A stretch of 64,000 nt of DNA from Candidatus Dormiibacterota bacterium (GCA_003169845.1 PNAG01000002.1:248001-312000), one strand, 5' to 3'; positions 42,976-52,548 are shown, counted from the stretch's first letter. The notes: generated by a model not told the origin, from the letters alone. Numbers and translations are program-made.

Positions 42976-43575
42976 ATGTGGCTCGTGGCCGCGGGCCTGC
43001 GAGACACCATCGAGGCGAACCTTCGCGCCTTCGCGCGGGTGCCCTCCACGAAGTCCCTGGCGCCGGCCGCGGTTGCCATTGTCGTGATGGACGATCATGG
43101 GCAGCCGTGCGTTCCGATCTTTCAGCGACCCTCCGACATGAGCAGGCACGCGGGCCAGATGGCTCTACCCGGTGGCCGGCCTCATGAAGGCGAGAGCTCC
43201 GAGGCCTGCGCGATGCGCGAACTTCAAGAGGAGCTCGGAATCAAAGTCAGCTCTCGAGATATCGTCGGATCGCTCGACGACTTCGACACTCGTTCCGGCT
43301 TCACCATCACGCCAGTGGTGATCTGGGCCAATGTGGAGACAGCAGCTCTCCAGCCTTCGAGGTTCGAGGTTGCGGAGCTGCACATCATCCCGATCCTGGA
43401 TCTTCGAGCCGCGGTCTCCGCCGCAATGCCCGGCGAGGCGTTCTCTTTGAAGTTCGAGCGACTCGAGGTATTTGCGCCGACGGCGGCGATTCTCTACCAG
43501 TTCAGCGAAGTTGCGCTAGACGGCCGCCAGGTGCGGGTCACGGACTTCTACCAGCCGCCTTTCACACATCGTTAG
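42976..43575 (+). CDS. Nudix hydrolase, coenzyme A pyrophosphatase-like
   Basis: A 199-residue protein with a Nudix box at about residues 63-85: GGRPHEGE followed by seven residues and RELQEELGI. PSDMSRHAGQMALPGGRP resembles the CoA-diphosphatase (NudL) signature. It would cleave CoA or other nucleoside diphosphate derivatives. ATG 42976 (MWLVAAGL) starts the homologous part. It follows the secreted glycosidase-like gene by 29 bp. Confidence 0.8.
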   Translation: MWLVAAGLRDTIEANLRAFARVPSTKSLAPAAVAIVVMDDHGQPCVPIFQRPSDMSRHAGQMALPGGRPHEGESSEACAMRELQEELGIKVSSRDIVGSLDDFDTRSGFTITPVVIWANVETAALQPSRFEVAELHIIPILDLRAAVSAAMPGEAFSLKFERLEVFAPTAAILYQFSEVALDGRQVRVTDFYQPPFTHR

Positions 43576-43583
43576 CGGTCGGA

Positions 43584-44954
43584 TCACCTGAGCTCTTTAG
43601 CGACGCTCGATATCGCTTTGTCCAGCACCATCACGATTCGATCGATCTGCTGCTCGCTGATGACAAACGGTGGGGACATCGCCAAGACGTCGCCCGGCAG
43701 CGGCCGCACGATAACCCCATCCTCGAGCGCGGCGAGCCACACGCGTCGCGCCGCGTCGCGCGATGCGTCGAACAGCTCTTTCGTCTCTCGGTCACGCACC
43801 AACTCGATGCCCGCGATCAGGCCAAGGCCGCGGACGTCGCCGACGATCTCGTGAGAGCGCAGCTCCTGCAGCCGATTCTGCAGGTACGCGCCTCTGTCGG
43901 CCGCCTGCTCGACGAGCCCCTCATCCTCGAGGATCTGCAGGTTTCGAAGTCCCACCGCACAGGCGGTCGGGTGCCCGCTGTACGTGAACCCATGGGCGAA
44001 CGGCCCCTTCACCGACTTCAGCGTGTCGTGCACGGAGCGCGTCAACATGACTCCTGACAGCGGCAGGTAGCCGCTGGTCACGCCCTTAGCGAAGATCATG
44101 AGATCAGCCTGGACGTTCCAGTGCTCGAGCGCGAACCACCGGCCGGTCCTTCCAAAGCCCGTGATGACCTCATCGGCGATCAGCATCAGCCCGTACCTGT
44201 CGCAGACCTCTCGCACGAGAGGGAAGTAGTCCGCCGGCGGAACGATCACGCCGCCGGCACCCTGCACCGGCTCCGCGACGACGGCCGCGACCGTCCGTGC
44301 ACCTGCCTTCAACACCACGTCCTCCAGCGCCCGAGCGTAGGCGGCGCCCGGGGAGCCCTCGCCCGAAAAGCGATACGGATCGGGGGACGGAGCATGGAGG
44401 AAGCCTGGCGCGAGCGGCTCGAAGCCCTTCCAGAAGTTGGGCAGCCCCGTGGCGCTGGTCGCGCCGTAGGTCAGGCCGTGATAATCGCGGGTCCGCGAGA
44501 CGATGTTCACTCGCTCGGGTTCGCCGCGCAGCTTCCAGTAGAGGCGCGCGATCTTGTACGCGGTGTCGTTTGCCTCGGCGCCGCCAGACGCGAAGTAGGT
44601 CACCTCGAGCTCGCCCGGCGCGAGCTCGGCTAACCTGGCGGCCAGCTCGATCGCGGGCGCCGTGCCAAAACCGCCGTAGGCCGAGCTGAAAGCCAGCGTT
44701 TTCATCTGCCCAGCCGCCGCGTCGGCGAGCTCCGCCCGGCCATAGCCCACGTTCACGTTCCACAAGGACGCCATGCCATCGACGTACTCCCGACCATCGA
44801 CGTCGGTCAGCGTTGCGCCGCTGCCGCCGGCGAAGATCAGCTGTGGGACCGTGCCCACCGGCGCGCCGAGGTCGCCCTGTGGGTGAAGCCAGTGGGTGCG
44901 GTCGAGCTCGTACAGCCGGCTCGACTCCTCGGCTGAGAGTAGCTTGCCCGCCAC
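43584..44954 (-). CDS. Class III PLP-dependent aminotransferase
   Basis: A 456-residue enzyme. Visible are LTDVDGREYVDGMASLWNVN, ASGGAEANDTAYKIARL, LIADEVITGFGRTGRW (cofactor Asp) and FAKGVTSGYLPLSG (PLP Lys). It transfers amino groups between omega-amino acids or polyamines and keto acids; the pattern is closest to bacterial omega-aminotransferases. The GTG 44954 start is chosen because TATTCT lies 6 nt upstream and family homology begins there; a longer frame runs to 45266 but is not family-like. Confidence 0.8.
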   Translation of the reverse strand: MAGKLLSAEESSRLYELDRTHWLHPQGDLGAPVGTVPQLIFAGGSGATLTDVDGREYVDGMASLWNVNVGYGRAELADAAAGQMKTLAFSSAYGGFGTAPAIELAARLAELAPGELEVTYFASGGAEANDTAYKIARLYWKLRGEPERVNIVSRTRDYHGLTYGATSATGLPNFWKGFEPLAPGFLHAPSPDPYRFSGEGSPGAAYARALEDVVLKAGARTVAAVVAEPVQGAGGVIVPPADYFPLVREVCDRYGLMLIADEVITGFGRTGRWFALEHWNVQADLMIFAKGVTSGYLPLSGVMLTRSVHDTLKSVKGPFAHGFTYSGHPTACAVGLRNLQILEDEGLVEQAADRGAYLQNRLQELRSHEIVGDVRGLGLIAGIELVRDRETKELFDASRDAARRVWLAALEDGVIVRPLPGDVLAMSPPFVISEQQIDRIVMVLDKAISSVAKELR

Positions 44955-44960
44955 GCGGCA

Positions 44961-44966
44961 AGAATA
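44961..44966 (-). promoter_or_regulatory. -10 hexamer TATTCT, leaderless aminotransferase
   Basis: TATTCT on the minus strand is 6 nt before GTG 44954. No Shine-Dalgarno is present. Confidence 0.4.
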
Positions 44967-45163
44967 GGGGACGTGATCGGAGTGGGTTTGGTCGACGTGG
45001 GGGGCGACCCGAGCCTTGAACATCTTTACCGGTCGCCCGCTGGCGGCAGGGGTGGCCGCCGCCGCGGGTGCCGATTGGGGGGGATTGAGCACGTTGCTCA
45101 GAGCGGGGTAGCTCTTGGAAGTATTTTTAACGCTTGGCGGAGACGCTGTCGCCATGCCCAGAT

Positions 45164-45179
45164 ATGGCCCGCGGGCCAT
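45164..45179. repeat. Perfect 16-bp palindrome between thioredoxin and aminotransferase genes
   Basis: ATGGCCCGCGGGCCAT is self-complementary. It lies 20 bp past the thioredoxin stop and upstream of the aminotransferase, and can form an RNA hairpin in both transcripts. It may serve as a terminator without a T-run or as a protein site. Confidence 0.4.
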
Positions 45180-45198
45180 GTAAATTAGGGGGTCGGGC

Positions 45199-45657
45199 TT
45201 ACTTGACGGGCGGCTGGGTCTTTGGACTTGCCGGCAGGCGCTGCTCGACCCACTGGCGCAACGCATTGAGGTTGAGCGCTCCGGTCACGCGGTCGCGCTC
45301 CCGGGCCCCTTCCATCAGGACGAGGGTCGGAATGCCACGGATGCCAAACCTCTCCTGGAGCGCCGGCGCAAGGTCCGTGTTGACCTTGACCACCTTGAGC
45401 TCGCCGGCCCGCTCCTGGGACAGGCGCTCGACCGCCGGTGCGACGATCCGGCAGGGGGCACACCAGGGGGCCCAGAAGTCGATCAGCACCGGGATCGGGC
45501 TCTTCTCCGCCACTGCGGTGAAATCCGCCGCCCCGGCTTCGGTCAGCCACTGAAGCGCGCGGCCACACTTCGGGCAGTGGGGCACGCCTTGGGCGGCTGA
45601 ACGGACGCGGGTCTTCTGACCGCAGTTCGGGCAGGCGACGACCTGGGGACCATTCAT
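45199..45657 (-). CDS. Thioredoxin with N-terminal zinc ribbon (TrxC-like)
   Basis: A 152-residue protein. The first 35 residues carry two CxxC pairs (CPNC, CPKC), the zinc ribbon of thioredoxin 2. The thioredoxin fold follows with [16 protein letters not shown], where the middle residues of the redox motif are AP instead of GP, and the cis-Pro loop [11 protein letters not shown]. It reduces disulfides in the cytoplasm; TrxC proteins often respond to oxidative stress. ATG 45657 has an AGAAGAG in front and TATAAA further up. Confidence 0.85.
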   Translation of the reverse strand: MNGPQVVACPNCGQKTRVRSAAQGVPHCPKCGRALQWLTEAGAADFTAVAEKSPIPVLIDFWAPWCAPCRIVAPAVERLSQERAGELKVVKVNTDLAPALQERFGIRGIPTLVLMEGARERDRVTGALNLNALRQWVEQRLPASPKTQPPVK

Positions 45658-45717
45658 CTCTTCTATTTATAGGTCCCCGATCCGAAGGCCGCCCAAACCC
45701 GCTCCAACACGTAGGCA

Positions 45718-45723
45718 TACCCT
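45718..45723 (+). promoter_or_regulatory. -10-like TACCCT before aldo/keto reductase
   Basis: TACCCT is 7 nt before ATG 45731, matching the leaderless spacing seen elsewhere in the window. Confidence 0.35.
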
Positions 45724-45730
45724 TAGCGGC

Positions 45731-46591
45731 ATGGGGATTCAGATGGCCGAATTCGGGCGCACAGGGCATATGAGCAGCCGCACCCTATTCGGCGCGGCGG
45801 CCCTGTCGCGAGTGACCCAGGACGTCGCCGATCGGACGCTCGACGTGCTGCTTCGCCACGGCGTCAACCACATCGACACCGCCGCGAGCTACGGGGACGC
45901 GGAGCTTCGGATCAGGCCCTGGCTCAAGCGTGAGCCTGGTCACTTTTTCCTGGCGACAAAAACGGACGCGCGAACGGCCACCGCGGCGCGCGACGACCTG
46001 CACCGCTCGCTGGACCGGCTCGGCGTCGACCACGTCGACCTGTGGCAGCTGCACAACCTCGCCGATCCGATCGAGTGGGACATTGCCCTGAGCCCGGGAG
46101 GAGTCATCGAGGCGGCGGTCGACGCGCGGGCCCAGGGCCTTGTTCGATTCATCGGCGTCACCGGGCACGGAGCGCAGATCGCCGCCAATCACCGGCGCAG
46201 CCTCGAGCGATTCGATTTCGACTCAGTGCTGCTGCCTTACAACTTCGTGACCATGCACCTGCCCTACTACGCAGAGAATTTCGAGGCGTTGGTCAAGACG
46301 TGCGCTGAGCGCAAGGTCGCGGTGCAGACGATCAAGTCCATCGCCTTACGGCCGTGGCGGGGGAGAGAGCACACGCACGCCACGTGGTATGAGCCACTCG
46401 GGAGCCAGGCCGACATCGACCTCGCGGTCTGGTGGGTGCTCGGCCGTTCGGGCATGTTTCTCAATACCGCGGGCGACGTCGACCTGCTGCCGTTGGTGCT
46501 CGATGCCGCCGAACGTTTCGAGTCGCGACCCGCTGATGCCCAGATGGGAGCCATGCTGGAGCGCTCGAAGACAGAACCCCTATTCGTCTAG
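45731..46591 (+). CDS. Aldo/keto reductase
   Basis: A 286-residue TIM-barrel oxidoreductase. The catalytic tetrad can be seen as Asp and Tyr in [12 protein letters not shown], Lys in LATKTDA and His in LWQLHNL. It reduces carbonyl compounds with NADPH. ATG 45731 has TACCCT 7 nt upstream; an internal ATG at 45743 is an alternative. It ends 4 bp before the stop of a small opposite-strand gene. Confidence 0.85.
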   Translation: MGIQMAEFGRTGHMSSRTLFGAAALSRVTQDVADRTLDVLLRHGVNHIDTAASYGDAELRIRPWLKREPGHFFLATKTDARTATAARDDLHRSLDRLGVDHVDLWQLHNLADPIEWDIALSPGGVIEAAVDARAQGLVRFIGVTGHGAQIAANHRRSLERFDFDSVLLPYNFVTMHLPYYAENFEALVKTCAERKVAVQTIKSIALRPWRGREHTHATWYEPLGSQADIDLAVWWVLGRSGMFLNTAGDVDLLPLVLDAAERFESRPADAQMGAMLERSKTEPLFV

Positions 46592-46595
46592 AAGG

Positions 46596-46736
46596 CTACT
46601 CGTCCGCGGTCCACTCGCTCGCAAGATCCGCCCGATCGAGCCGCAGCATGAGACGCATGGCGCCGAACGCGACCGTTGCCAGGATGATCATTGTTCGCAT
46701 GCCGAACATGATTCCGAAAGGCGATGGGTTAGTCAT
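46596..46736 (-). CDS. Small single-helix membrane protein
   Basis: A 46-residue frame on the minus strand starts with MTNPSPFGIMFGMRTMIILA and continues ATVAFGAMRLMLRL, giving one hydrophobic helix and an acidic end (EWTADE). No family is recognised and no Shine-Dalgarno is clear. It lies in the 424-bp gap between the aldo/keto reductase and the LapA-like gene; the remainder (46737-47015) shows nothing else I can support. Confidence 0.4.
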   Translation of the reverse strand: MTNPSPFGIMFGMRTMIILATVAFGAMRLMLRLDRADLASEWTADE

Positions 46737-47015
46737 CGTGTCGACGAGACAAACGCTCCTGTCCGAATTTCGGGTGGGCGGAGCGAGCCGGGCGATGGAA
46801 ACCCTATTACCTGATCGTCATCCGTCACCTGAATGGTGGAGATAGAAACATCAAGGCGACAGGAGGGTGCGAGGCGCTGTATCTCGTCCCGTCCAATCGA
46901 GCCGTTGCGTCGGCGCTCACATCGCCCAGCTTCCACCAGCTTCTGGCGGGACTCTTTGGCGCGCCTGGTCGGCGGCGGCGGCATCTGATATACCTGTTGT
47001 AGGAGATATGAATCG

Positions 47016-47345
47016 ATGAACGACACTGCTCCGACCGGGGCACCCGAGAGCGACGAACCGCTTCCCGGCGAGCGTCAAACCCGCCTGAGCGGCGCCTGGA
47101 CGGCCATCGTGATCGGCCTCGTCGCCCTGGTCGTGATCCTCGTCTTCATCCTGCAGAACCAGCAGAGTGTGGAGGTCACGTTCCTGGTCTTCAAGGGCCA
47201 CCTGCCGCTGGCGGTGGCGCTACTGTTCGCGCTGATCCTCGGCGCGGTCATCGTGGTCGCGTTCGGCGCGGCTCGCATCCTCCAGCTCCGGATCGTGGCC
47301 GGACGGGCGCGGCGAAACCCCCCAAGCCATTCCAAGCCCGAGTGA
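47016..47345 (+). CDS. LapA-domain (DUF1049) small membrane protein
   Basis: A 109-residue protein with two membrane helices (WTAIVIGLVALVVILVFILQ; LPLAVALLFALILGAVIVV) joined by QNQQSVEVTFLVFKGH, as in LapA/DUF1049. In proteobacteria LapA works in lipopolysaccharide assembly; in other phyla the role is unknown. AGGAG lies upstream of ATG 47016. Its stop overlaps the GTG of the following PAP2 gene. Confidence 0.85.
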   Translation: MNDTAPTGAPESDEPLPGERQTRLSGAWTAIVIGLVALVVILVFILQNQQSVEVTFLVFKGHLPLAVALLFALILGAVIVVAFGAARILQLRIVAGRARRNPPSHSKPE

Positions 47346-48058
47346 CCGACCCCAAGCCCGCAAAGAAACCAGCACCGCGGCGCGCGCCCAAGCAGTCCCC
47401 AAAGCCCAAGGCCGGCGATCCGGAGGTCACCGACACGAAAGCCACCGAGCCGGCCGGCACCCCGGTGGTCGTGGCGGGCCCCGTGGCCGTGCATGTGGGC
47501 TCCGGCGACGTCAAGGTGGTGGTCGCGCCTCCCGGCAGAGCCGGGGTCGACCGCCGCCTGTACAGGCTGATCAACGGCCTGCCGCACTCAACCACCAGCG
47601 ACCGTTACGTCAGCGTGCTCTCAGACCTCGGCGAGGGCCTCGGGTGGGTGGCCGGAGGAATCGCGCTGGCCATTCTCGGCGGTGCGAAGGGGCGCCGGGC
47701 CGGCGCGGCCACTGCCGTGGCATCGCTGGCGGCGACCTACGTCGTGGAGACTCGGGTCAAGCCGATCTTCCGCCGCGTGCGGCCATTTGTGAATCGCGAA
47801 GCTCGCGTGGTTGGGATCCGCCCTGCCGACCATTCGTTTCCGTCCGGCCACACGGCTTCATCGTTCGCCGCCGCCACCGCCCTCGCGTTCTTCTATCCCA
47901 GGGCCGCCCCGCTCGCGTACGGCGTCGCGACCGCGGTCGGCGTCTCCAGGGTTCATCTTGGCGTGCACTTTCCCAGCGACGCGGCGGTCGGCGGAGTGAT
48001 CGGGATCGGGATCGGCACCTTCAGCGCCTGGGTGTTCAAGAAGCGAGCGAATCGGTAG
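47342..48058 (+). CDS. PAP2-family phosphatase with long basic N-terminal tail
   Basis: A 238-residue protein. The first 60 residues are a Lys/Pro/Ala-rich disordered tail (KKPAPRRAPKQSPKPKAG). The rest is a membrane phosphatase with the PAP2 signature: KPIFRRVRPF, SFPSGHTASS and SRVHLGVHFPSD. It would remove phosphate from phosphatidate or undecaprenyl diphosphate. GTG 47342 overlaps the LapA stop. Its 3' end overlaps the opposite PAP2 gene by 23 bp. Confidence 0.85.
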   Translation: MTDPKPAKKPAPRRAPKQSPKPKAGDPEVTDTKATEPAGTPVVVAGPVAVHVGSGDVKVVVAPPGRAGVDRRLYRLINGLPHSTTSDRYVSVLSDLGEGLGWVAGGIALAILGGAKGRRAGAATAVASLAATYVVETRVKPIFRRVRPFVNREARVVGIRPADHSFPSGHTASSFAAATALAFFYPRAAPLAYGVATAVGVSRVHLGVHFPSDAAVGGVIGIGIGTFSAWVFKKRANR

Positions 48059-48743
48059 GACCCAACCTGGGCGCGCCTGGCGCGCCGGACGTGCGGTGGT
48101 CGGCCTTCTGAGGCGCAGTCGCGAACGCTCGATCCGAGATTCTGCGCACCGACACCACGAAGGTCAGCCAGGCGATGGCTATGAGTCCGCCCGCAAGGAC
48201 ATCGCTCGGCCAGTGGGTCCCGGCATAGATCCTGTCCAGCCCCACGGCCAGAACAATCCCCGCCACGACTGCCCAACCGATCGGTCTTGCCCATCGCGGC
48301 AGATACCTGTGGCCGATGCACAACATCAACGCGGCCGCGCTGATCGTGATGAAGATGATGTGCCCGCTGGGAAAGCTGGTCGAACCAGGATGCTCCGTGA
48401 CACGAAGGATCTGGGGGACTGTGGGCCGCGGCCTGTTGACCAGGTGGACGATGACTTCGTACCAGAGGCCGCCGGCCAGCGCGGCAAGTGCCAGGAGCCA
48501 CGCGCGGCGATTCAACAAGAGCACGAGGAAGATGACGACTATCTGCATTGGGATCCCGCCGGGTCCGCCGAGCCAGGTGAAGAAGGGGAACGTAAGCGTG
48601 AGCGGGCCGAGGTTGGTCGCCTGGATGTCCCGCTCGACCGTCGCGTCCAGCGAAAGGAAGGGATGCATGACTACGACCCCGGTGATGAGGCCGACCGCGA
48701 CCGCGGCCGCGATCGCGATGGCGAGCAGAGGGACTCGGATCAT
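48036..48743 (-). CDS. PAP2-family membrane phosphatase
   Basis: A 235-residue protein with about six membrane helices and the three PAP2 motifs: VNRPRPTVPQ, TSFPSGHIIF and DRIYAGTHWPSDV. It is likely a lipid phosphatase of the phosphatidylglycerophosphate or undecaprenyl-pyrophosphate type. ATG 48743 shares ATGA (48740-48743) with the stop of the preceding PAP2 gene, so the two are co-translated. Confidence 0.9.
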   Translation of the reverse strand: MIRVPLLAIAIAAAVAVGLITGVVVMHPFLSLDATVERDIQATNLGPLTLTFPFFTWLGGPGGIPMQIVVIFLVLLLNRRAWLLALAALAGGLWYEVIVHLVNRPRPTVPQILRVTEHPGSTSFPSGHIIFITISAAALMLCIGHRYLPRWARPIGWAVVAGIVLAVGLDRIYAGTHWPSDVLAGGLIAIAWLTFVVSVRRISDRAFATAPQKADHRTSGAPGAPRLGPTDSLAS

Positions 48744-49486
48744 GACGACGTCGCCCGCGCGCGACCTCGAAACCATCGGAAGCTTGGGGACGGCAGCCAG
48801 CGCTCGGGGAGCCAGAGCACGAACGCCGACCAGCCGATGCCCAGCAGGACGCCGCCGATGACGTCGCTCGGCCAGTGCGCGCCGGCCCAGACCCTGGCGA
48901 TGCATGTGAGCACGATCACCACCACGACGAGAGTCCAGAGGATCGGCCGGAAAAGAGGCCTGATCTTCGGAGCGATGGACACGGCGATCATGAAGGCCAT
49001 CCAGGTGAAAAAGACCGCATGCCCGCTTGGGTAGCTGAAGCCGGTCGTCGGCGACAGGATGTGGACGAGGTCCGCGGGCGGCCGCTGCCGCGAGATGACG
49101 AGCTTGATGAGGTTGTCGAGCAGGCTCGAGATGCTGCCGATCAACATCAGCCAGCCGGCGCGGCGCTCCAGGATGAAGAGCGCGACGATGGCAATGGCAC
49201 CGAGCAGGACCTGCCAGATGCCGGCGCTCGCGTTGATCAACTCCATCGGATAGACGATGGGGCCCCAGTTGAACTGCTGGATGAACCTTGCGATCGGGAT
49301 GTCGGTCGGAAGGACCTGGTTCTGGACGACAAGGAAGGTGTCGATGGCGAACAGGACAAAGACGACGAGGGCAGTGGGACCGAGCCATCGCCTCGCGGTC
49401 GGCCCCGGCCGCCCCGCAATGACCTCCGCGGCAGCCTGCTTGGGTTCGGCGAGAGGCGCGGCTGAGTCCTTGGGCAGCGCGCTCAA
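48740..49486 (-). CDS. PAP2-family membrane phosphatase, second in operon
   Basis: A 248-residue protein with an N-terminal cytoplasmic tail, about six helices and the motifs ISRQRPPAD, FSYPSGHAVFF and ARVWAGAHWPSDV. It is a paralogue of its neighbour. Its ATG overlaps the stop of the diacylglycerol-kinase-like gene (49483-49486). A lipid kinase followed by two lipid phosphatases suggests control of phosphatidate or diacylglycerol levels. Confidence 0.9.
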   Translation of the reverse strand: MSALPKDSAAPLAEPKQAAAEVIAGRPGPTARRWLGPTALVVFVLFAIDTFLVVQNQVLPTDIPIARFIQQFNWGPIVYPMELINASAGIWQVLLGAIAIVALFILERRAGWLMLIGSISSLLDNLIKLVISRQRPPADLVHILSPTTGFSYPSGHAVFFTWMAFMIAVSIAPKIRPLFRPILWTLVVVVIVLTCIARVWAGAHWPSDVIGGVLLGIGWSAFVLWLPERWLPSPSFRWFRGRARATSS

Positions 49487-50376
49487 CTTGGGAGGATCAC
49501 CTGCAATGCGCTCAGCTCCGCGGTGATCGTGGCCGGCGTCCGGCCCATCTGCGCGTTGTCCGCGTAGATCCGCACCTTCGGCTTCGTGGTCACCTCGAGC
49601 TTGCCAAACCTGAATACCTGGCCCAGGCCGCCTTCCTTGTGCTTGGAGAGAATGGCGCGGGCGAGCACCCGCTTGACGATGTCCGTGCGACTCGCGCCCG
49701 CGTGCACCGACAGCTCCAGGTATGGATCCTTGGGCGTCTTGTCGCTCACCGGCATCTGCGAGCCGATCGACGTGGTGTTGGTGAAGACCAGCGACATCGC
49801 AGTACCGCTTCCCTTGATGTCCCCGCTCAGCTCGTACGTGAACGGCCTGGCCTCGGCGATGTGTTTCACATCCTCGGCAAAGGCTCCCAAGGCCTTGTCC
49901 TTGGCAGACTCGCCGGCTGCGATGGTCTCGCCGAAGAGTCCGATCGCGGCCGCCTCAAGAAAGATCTTTCCGTTCATGCGTCCCAGCGTGATGGGGTGAG
50001 GTGTCCCGGTCTTGACCACCCGGATGGCAGCATCGACCGTGGTCGGCAGGTGCAGCGACTTGGCGAAGTTGTTGAAGGTGCCCATCGACAGGATGCCGAG
50101 TGGGTGCTTGGTGTCGGCAAGCTTCCGGACGACCCAGCCGATGGTGCCGTCTCCGCCCGCCACGATGATCGTGGCCGTTGGAGAGACAAGCTTCTCCAGG
50201 TCCATCTTTGGATCGAATTCGACGATCAGGCTGCCGGCGAAGGCTTTGCGGAGCTTCGCCTCGATGTCGGGTGTCATCGAGCCCGCCTTGGAGCTCATGA
50301 TCAGCAGGCTGGTCGTCTGTTTCGCCCTGGTCGCCCGCTTGAGGCTGGACCTTGCGGTAATTGTGGCTGTGCTCAT
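49483..50376 (-). CDS. Diacylglycerol/lipid kinase catalytic-domain protein
   Basis: A 297-residue soluble protein with the DAGK catalytic motif VAGGDGTIGWVV and the following LGILSMGTFNNFAKSL, as in YegS/DgkB-type lipid kinases. It would phosphorylate diacylglycerol or another lipid with ATP. It overlaps PPK1 upstream by ATGA (50373-50376) and the PAP2 gene downstream by the same length, so the three are tightly coupled. Confidence 0.85.
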   Translation of the reverse strand: MSTATITARSSLKRATRAKQTTSLLIMSSKAGSMTPDIEAKLRKAFAGSLIVEFDPKMDLEKLVSPTATIIVAGGDGTIGWVVRKLADTKHPLGILSMGTFNNFAKSLHLPTTVDAAIRVVKTGTPHPITLGRMNGKIFLEAAAIGLFGETIAAGESAKDKALGAFAEDVKHIAEARPFTYELSGDIKGSGTAMSLVFTNTTSIGSQMPVSDKTPKDPYLELSVHAGASRTDIVKRVLARAILSKHKEGGLGQVFRFGKLEVTTKPKVRIYADNAQMGRTPATITAELSALQVILPS

Positions 50377-52475
50377 GCGGCTTCAACTCCTTCCTGTCCG
50401 ACGATTCCGAGGGTCTTGCGTTGCATCCGCTTCTGGGTGTTGACTCCGCTCCCGGCGGCAACCTTGCTCCAGGTCCCGTCCCCCGCCAGCTCCCACGCGA
50501 GCGTGTCATCGGACAGTTCGAGCTCCAGGAACTGATCGATTTCCGCATTCAGATCCGAGTCGGCCACGGGGACCACGGCCTCCACCCGCCGGTCGAGGTT
50601 GCGAGGCATCAGGTCGGACGAGCCGATGAGAACGTGACGGTTGGTTTCGGTTCCAAAGCGAAAGATCCGTGAGTGCTCGAGATAATGGCCCACCAGAGAA
50701 CGGACGCGGATTCCGTCCGACAGCCCGGGCACGCCCGGCTTGAGACAGCAGATGCCGCGCACCATCAGGTCGATCCGGGCACCTGCCTGCGACGCTCGGT
50801 ACAGAGCATCGATCACCTCCGAGTCGACAAGGTTGTTCACCTTGATCACGATTCGCCCTCCCGGGCTCAACGCCTCTTGGTGGATCAGCTCGACGATCCC
50901 CGATCGAAGGGTGGTGGGCGCGACCAGAAGCTTCCGGTAGCTGCTCTGGTGGCTGTAGCCGGTGAGGTAGTTGAAGAGCTCCGCGATGTCTGCCGTCACA
51001 TCCGGATCTGCCGTGAACAGCCCGATGTCCTCGAACAAGCCGGCTGTGGCCGCGTTGTAGTTGCCGGTGGCGATGTGGGCGTAACGCCGGACTCCGGCGC
51101 CCTCTTGCCGCACGACCAGCATGAGCTTGGCGTGTGTCTTGAGGCCGACCAGGCCGTACACGACATGAACTCCCGCTTCCTCCAACGCCTTGGCCCACTC
51201 GATGTTCGCCTGCTCGTCGCCACGCGCCTTCAGCTCAACGAGCGCTACCACCTGTTTGCCTGCCTGGGCCGCGATTTTGAGCGCCCGTGCGATCGGGCTC
51301 TCGGGGCCTGATGTCCGGTACATGGAAATCTTGATTCCGAGAACGTCCTTATCGCGTGCAGCCTGCTCGATGAATGCCTCGACCGAGGTCACGAATGAGT
51401 CATAGGGGTGATGCACGAGTAGGTCTCCGCTGCGCAGCACTCCGAAGAAGTCGACCTGCTCGCTGCCGTCCGGGCGAAGCCTTGCTTGAGTCGCAGGCAT
51501 TGTTGCCCTCGCGGTCAGCGGATTGCTGCCTGGCACCTGGATCGAAAGAAGGCCGGTCAGATCCAGCATCCCCGTCACCGAGTACACATCCTGAGAGCCG
51601 AGCTCCAGCTCGTGGAGCAGGAGGAAGAGGACGTCTGGGGACATTTCGGGACCCACCTCGAGACGCACCGCCCGTCCCTTACGACGCTTGCGTAGGAGCT
51701 CCGCCTGGACCGCGGCCATCAGGTCTTCCGCCTCGTCGTCGTCCAGGTCGAGGTCCGCGTCGCGTGTCACCCGGAAGTAGTGATGGCTGACGATTTCCAT
51801 TCCCGGGAACAGCGCAGGCAGGTGGAGGGCGATCACCTGCTCGAGTGGCACGAATCGCTCGCCGTCAGGCAACGCGACGAAACGCGGCAGCACGGGAGGC
51901 ACCTTGACCCGGGCGAATCGCGGCTTGTGCCGCGTGGGGTCGCGGACCATCACCGCGAGGTTGAGCGAGAGGTTGGAGATGTACGGAAACGGGTGGGCCG
52001 GATCGACCGCCAGCGGCGTGAGCACTGGAAAGATCCGCTCGTGAAACACAACCGCGAGCAGGTCATGGTCGGCCTTGGACAGCTCGCTTGCGTCGACGAT
52101 CTTGAAGCCGGCGCCGGCAAGGGCGGGCACGATGTCCGCGCTGAAGGTTGCCGACTGGCGCTCGATCAGGTTGCGCACCTTCTCCCCGATTCCGTCCAGC
52201 TGCTCCTCGGGGGTCATTCCGTCAGGTGAGGTCAGCATCTGCGGCGCCATGAGCTGTTCATGGAGGCCTGCCACCCGCACCTGGAAGAAGTCGTCGAGGC
52301 TGTCGCTCACGATGGCCAGGAAACGGATCCTCTCCCCCAGGGGGCGTGCCATGTCTTCGGCCATGGCGAGCACGCGGCCGTCGAAGTCCAGTCGTGACAG
52401 CTCTCGGTTGAAGAACCTCTCGCGAGGCAGGGCACGCGTCTGCGTCGCCGATCGAACCGTCGCCCTTACAGCCAT
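50373..52475 (-). CDS. ppk1: Polyphosphate kinase 1
   Basis: A 700-residue enzyme of full family length. It carries NRELSRLDFDGRVL near the N-terminus, VHHPYDSF, KTHAKLMLVVRQE, and SLVGHYLEHSRIF, which hold the conserved catalytic histidines. It reversibly polymerises the gamma phosphate of ATP into polyphosphate. GAGGTAGG lies before ATG 52475. The downstream neighbours are lipid-active enzymes, the upstream ones DUF1206 and PPK2. Confidence 0.95.
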   Translation of the reverse strand: MAVRATVRSATQTRALPRERFFNRELSRLDFDGRVLAMAEDMARPLGERIRFLAIVSDSLDDFFQVRVAGLHEQLMAPQMLTSPDGMTPEEQLDGIGEKVRNLIERQSATFSADIVPALAGAGFKIVDASELSKADHDLLAVVFHERIFPVLTPLAVDPAHPFPYISNLSLNLAVMVRDPTRHKPRFARVKVPPVLPRFVALPDGERFVPLEQVIALHLPALFPGMEIVSHHYFRVTRDADLDLDDDEAEDLMAAVQAELLRKRRKGRAVRLEVGPEMSPDVLFLLLHELELGSQDVYSVTGMLDLTGLLSIQVPGSNPLTARATMPATQARLRPDGSEQVDFFGVLRSGDLLVHHPYDSFVTSVEAFIEQAARDKDVLGIKISMYRTSGPESPIARALKIAAQAGKQVVALVELKARGDEQANIEWAKALEEAGVHVVYGLVGLKTHAKLMLVVRQEGAGVRRYAHIATGNYNAATAGLFEDIGLFTADPDVTADIAELFNYLTGYSHQSSYRKLLVAPTTLRSGIVELIHQEALSPGGRIVIKVNNLVDSEVIDALYRASQAGARIDLMVRGICCLKPGVPGLSDGIRVRSLVGHYLEHSRIFRFGTETNRHVLIGSSDLMPRNLDRRVEAVVPVADSDLNAEIDQFLELELSDDTLAWELAGDGTWSKVAAGSGVNTQKRMQRKTLGIVGQEGVEAA

Positions 52476-52548
52476 CGACCTACCTCTTTCGCGCCTGGAG
52501 CGCGTAAGCGTGATCTCTCGGAGCCAGGATGGTCGGACGCGATTGCGC

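Noticed and set aside
48036..49388. 450-codon frame joining both PAP2 genes
   Set aside because: The N-terminal part is a shadow of the second PAP2 gene; the ATGA overlap shows two separate genes.
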